DNA of 64,000 bases from Polytrichum commune (lineage: Eukaryota > Streptophyta > Polytrichopsida > Polytrichales > Polytrichaceae). Under the pieces are notes generated by a model that was not told the DNA's origin, did not search any database, and worked only from the letters and a program-made list of their open reading frames with translations. Below are positions 61,301 through 64,000 of this stretch, one piece after another (the first letter of the stretch is position 1; every line of letters begins with the position of its first letter). The position numbers and the translations under genes were made by a program. Where the stretch lies: contig OX485807.1 in the NCBI GenBank assembly GCA_950295325.1, positions 25,517,666 through 25,581,665 of the forward strand, in the 5' to 3' direction.

Positions 61301-64000
61301 AATATTTGGGCACTCGAATTTGGAGTGTTGACTCCATTCCTTCAACTCAATCTACAAGCAAGGTATGAATGGATATGAACGATTTGTATGACAATGTTTG
61401 TTCCACGTAACCATTGTAAAGTCTATCCAAACAAATGTGCAATTTGATTTAGATTTTATTTGACAGTTAATTTCATGTTTATGACGGTCAAGATATTCAT
61501 AATCAATTTAGATTCTTCTTTAGTCTTTGCAATGGCTTACTTTATTCCATCATTCTGCAAACCAATATATGACTTTATTAATAATCTATATGTTTTGATA
61601 TGATTTGTACATCTTGCAAAGCAGGGAACCAATAAAGTGGAAGGTATATTATATAGAAGATCGCAGTGCCATCTAAATTATTATTCACATTTGGATCTAA
61701 GCAACCTTCGACTACTGACAATTCATGATCATATGGACAATGCATCAACCGACTTTCAATTATTCGAAGTTCTTCTTTCACAAGTACAAGAACATTCATG
61801 TCAATTGAAGGCCATATTTATCAATGGTATCTCTCAACAATTGCCCCAGCAACTATGGGAATTGCGTACATTGGAAAGCTTTGATTTAGACAGACTGGAA
61901 ATGCTGAAAGCATTGGATGAGGGACTTGGAAACCTCACTTCATTGACGCACCTTTATTTGAGCCGATGTTCAAGGTTGACAACATTACCTGAGGGACTTG
62001 GAAACCTCACTTCCATGACGCAACTTTATTTGAGCAGATGTTCACGCTTGAAAACATTACCCAAGGGACTTCAAAACCTCACATCATTGACGCTACTTGA
62101 TTTGTATGGATGTTCAAGCTTAAGAACATTACCCAAGGGACTTGGAAACCTCAATTCATTGACAAAGCTTAATTTGAGCGGATGTTCAAGATTGACAACA
62201 TTACCCAAGGGATTTGGAAAGCTTACTTCATTGAAGAAGCTTAATTTGAGCGGATGTTCACGCTTGACAACATTACCCGGGGGACTTGAAAACCTCACTT
62301 CATTGACGGTGCTTAATTTGAGCTCGTGTTCAAACTTGACAACATTACCCAAGGGACTTGGAAACCTCACTTCATTGACGAAGCTTTATTTGAGCGGATA
62401 TTCAAGGTTCACAACATTACCTGAGGGACTTGGAAACCTCACTTCTTTGACAAAGCTTTATTTGAGCGGATGTACAAGATTGACAACATTACCCGAGGGA
62501 CTTGGAAACCTCACTTCTTTGACAAAGCTTTATTTGAATAGATGCTCACGTTTAAGAACATTACCCGAGGGACTTGGAAACCTCACTTCTTTGACGAAGC
62601 TTAATTTGTATAAATGTTCAAGCTTGACAACATTACCCGAGGGACTTGGAAACCTCACTTCATTGCGGGCCCTTTATTTGAATGGATGTTCAAGGTTGAC
62701 AACATTACCCGAGGGACTTGGAAACCTCACTTCTTTGACAAAGCTTTATTTGAATAGATGCTCACATTTAAGAACATTACCCGAGGGACTTGGAAACCTC
62801 ACTTCATTGCGGGACCTTTATTTGAATGGATGTTCAAGGTTGACAACATTACCCGAGGGACTTGGAAACCTTACTTCTTTGACATTGCTTTATTTGAGCA
62901 GATCTTCAAGGTTGACAACATTACCTGAGGGATTTGGAAAGCTTATTTCATTTAAGAAGCTTAATTTGAGGGGATGTTCAAGCTTGACAACATTACCCGA
63001 GGGAGTTGGAAAGCTCACTTCATTGACGGACCTTAATTTGAGCGGCTGTTCAAGCTTGACAACATTACCCGAGGGACTTGGAAACCTCACTTCATTGCGG
63101 GACCTTTATTTGAATGGATGTTCAAGCTTGACAACATTACCCGAGGGACTTGGAAACCTCACTTCTTTGACAAACATTATTAATTTGAGCGAATGTTCAA
63201 GCTTGACAACATTACCCGAGGGACTTGAAAACCTCACTTCATTGACGGAGATTGATTTGAGCGGATGTTCAAGCTTGACAACATTACCAGAGGGACTTGG
63301 AAACCTCACTTCATTGACGAATCTTTATTTGAGCGGATGTTCAAGGTTGACAACATTACCCGAGGGACTTGAAAACCTCACTTCATTGACGGAGATTGAT
63401 TTGAGCGGATGTTCAAGCTTGACAACATTACCAGAGGGACTTGGAAACCTCACTTCATTGACGAATCTTTATTTGAGCGGATGTTCAAGGTTGACAACAT
63501 TACCCGAGGGACTTGGAAACCTCACTTCATTGACGAAGCTTAATTTGAGGGGATGTTCAAGCTTGACAACATTATCCGAGGGAGTTGGAAACCTCACTTC
63601 ATTGACGACTCTTTATTTGAGGGGATGTTCAAGCCTGACAACATTACCCGAGGGAGTTGGAAAGCTCACTTCATTTACGAAGCTTTATTTGAGCAGATGT
63701 TCAAGCTTGATAACATTACCCGACGGACTTGAAAACCTCACTTCATTGATGGAGATTGATTTGAGCGGATGTTCAAGGTTGACAACATTACCCGAGGGAC
63801 TTGGAAACCTCACTTCTTTGACAAAGCTTTATTTGAATAGATGCTCACGTTTAAGAACATTACCCGAGGGACTTGGAAACCTCACTTCATTGACGGAGAT
63901 TTATTTGAGCGGATGTTCAAGCTTGACAACATTACCAGAGGCACTTGGAAACCTCTCTTCATTGACGAAGCTTTATTTGAGCGGATGTTCACGCTGGACA
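58394..64000 (+). CDS. Kinase-NB-ARC-LRR immune receptor (moss PNL-type), 3' end outside window
   Basis: Exons 58394-60136, 60286-61362, 61625 to beyond 64000; both introns (149 and 262 bp) are GT-AG, phase 0. The start could also be the ATG at 58481 (MAKLLQLFFE). At least 1,703 residues. An N-terminal helical region (about 30-240) precedes a Ser/Thr kinase: glycine loop GKGACG (265-270), Lys285, HLDLKPDN (386-393), DYG (417-419). HRD is HLD, so it is a non-RD kinase, a type linked to immunity. The NB-ARC has P-loop GMGGIGKTT (60391-60417), LIILDD, LIITTR, CSGLPLSLRVLG, FLDIACFF and MHDQLRDMGR (61249-61278), all TNL-like and intact. Then NKVEGI and about 29 LRRs of 24 residues. By family it should sense pathogen effectors and trigger defence. 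No disabling change was seen. Confidence 0.92.
61918..64000 (+). repeat. 72-bp tandem coding repeats (LRR), about 29 units, open at window end
   Basis: Each unit encodes 24 residues like LSGCSSLTTLPEGLGNLTSL plus a variable LxxL part. Units keep frame throughout; one unit near 63175 carries an extra codon (NIINLS). Two consecutive units form a 144-bp block that appears twice in tandem without a visible difference (63217-63360 and 63361-63504). Another unit with LYLNRCSRLRTLPEG recurs at about 62530 and 63830. Confidence 0.93.

Noticed and set aside
62071-63309. Minus-strand frames with NVVKLEHPLK repeats
   Set aside because: They are antisense shadows of the LRR exon; the repeats follow from the 72-bp period.
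61918-64000. CRISPR-like or satellite array
   Set aside because: The 72-bp periodicity keeps one open frame and encodes canonical LRR units directly after an NB-ARC exon, so it is coding.

Overview
The window is nuclear DNA of a land plant, most likely a bryophyte and probably a moss. The evidence is as follows. Genes are split by short GT-AG introns. An immune receptor joins a Ser/Thr kinase, a TNL-type NB-ARC and leucine-rich repeats, an architecture known from mosses (the PNL class). A type I Baeyer-Villiger monooxygenase is present, a family with a characterised moss member. A piece of plastid DNA (atpH and atpF exon 1) has the AT-rich character and protein sequence expected of a bryophyte chloroplast. 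The species cannot be named from this window.

Layout. 1-5.0 kb is non-coding, with about ten diverged copies of a 150-175 bp tandem unit. 5.0-12.8 kb is a complete ABCB (MDR/PGP) transporter gene on the + strand; 13 exons were reconstructed and give a 1,320-residue protein. 14.8-18.1 kb is a complete three-exon Baeyer-Villiger monooxygenase on the - strand (585 residues). 19-27 kb is repeat-rich: a 1-kb fold-back element, a decayed DUF7869-type transposon protein, and a 57-61 bp minisatellite hit by two separate insertions. 27.4-33.4 kb is a GC-richer, TCCGGA-rich block carrying a 543-codon gag-like open frame on the - strand and a 39-bp minisatellite. 34.3-35.6 kb is a 1.17-kb nuclear plastid insertion exactly bracketed by 83-bp inverted repeats. 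38.5-40.1 kb holds the C-terminal exons of a CPBP (Rce1-like) membrane protease, - strand. 42.4-47.7 kb is a hAT transposase relic split by a 2,962-bp TG...CA insertion. 48-51.5 kb contains two pairs of segmental duplicates. 51.5-58.4 kb has no gene I can support. 58.4 kb to the end is the kinase-NB-ARC-LRR receptor on the + strand, running off the window.

How the genes relate. The four host genes (ABCB transporter, monooxygenase, CPBP protease, kinase-NLR) are independent plant genes with their own introns. I see no operon or metabolic cluster. An adjacent ABCB exporter and oxygenase might suggest a metabolite pathway, but nothing in the sequence ties them together. What connects the window is the repeat landscape: one terminal-inverted-repeat family occurs five times, including inside introns of the transporter and the monooxygenase, and another repeat occurs in introns of both the monooxygenase and the protease.

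The most distinctive points are the intact kinase-NB-ARC-LRR receptor with about 29 near-identical 24-residue repeats, the plastid fragment between inverted repeats, and the frame-neutral nested insertion in the hAT gene. All exon models and repeat boundaries were read by eye without alignment tools.
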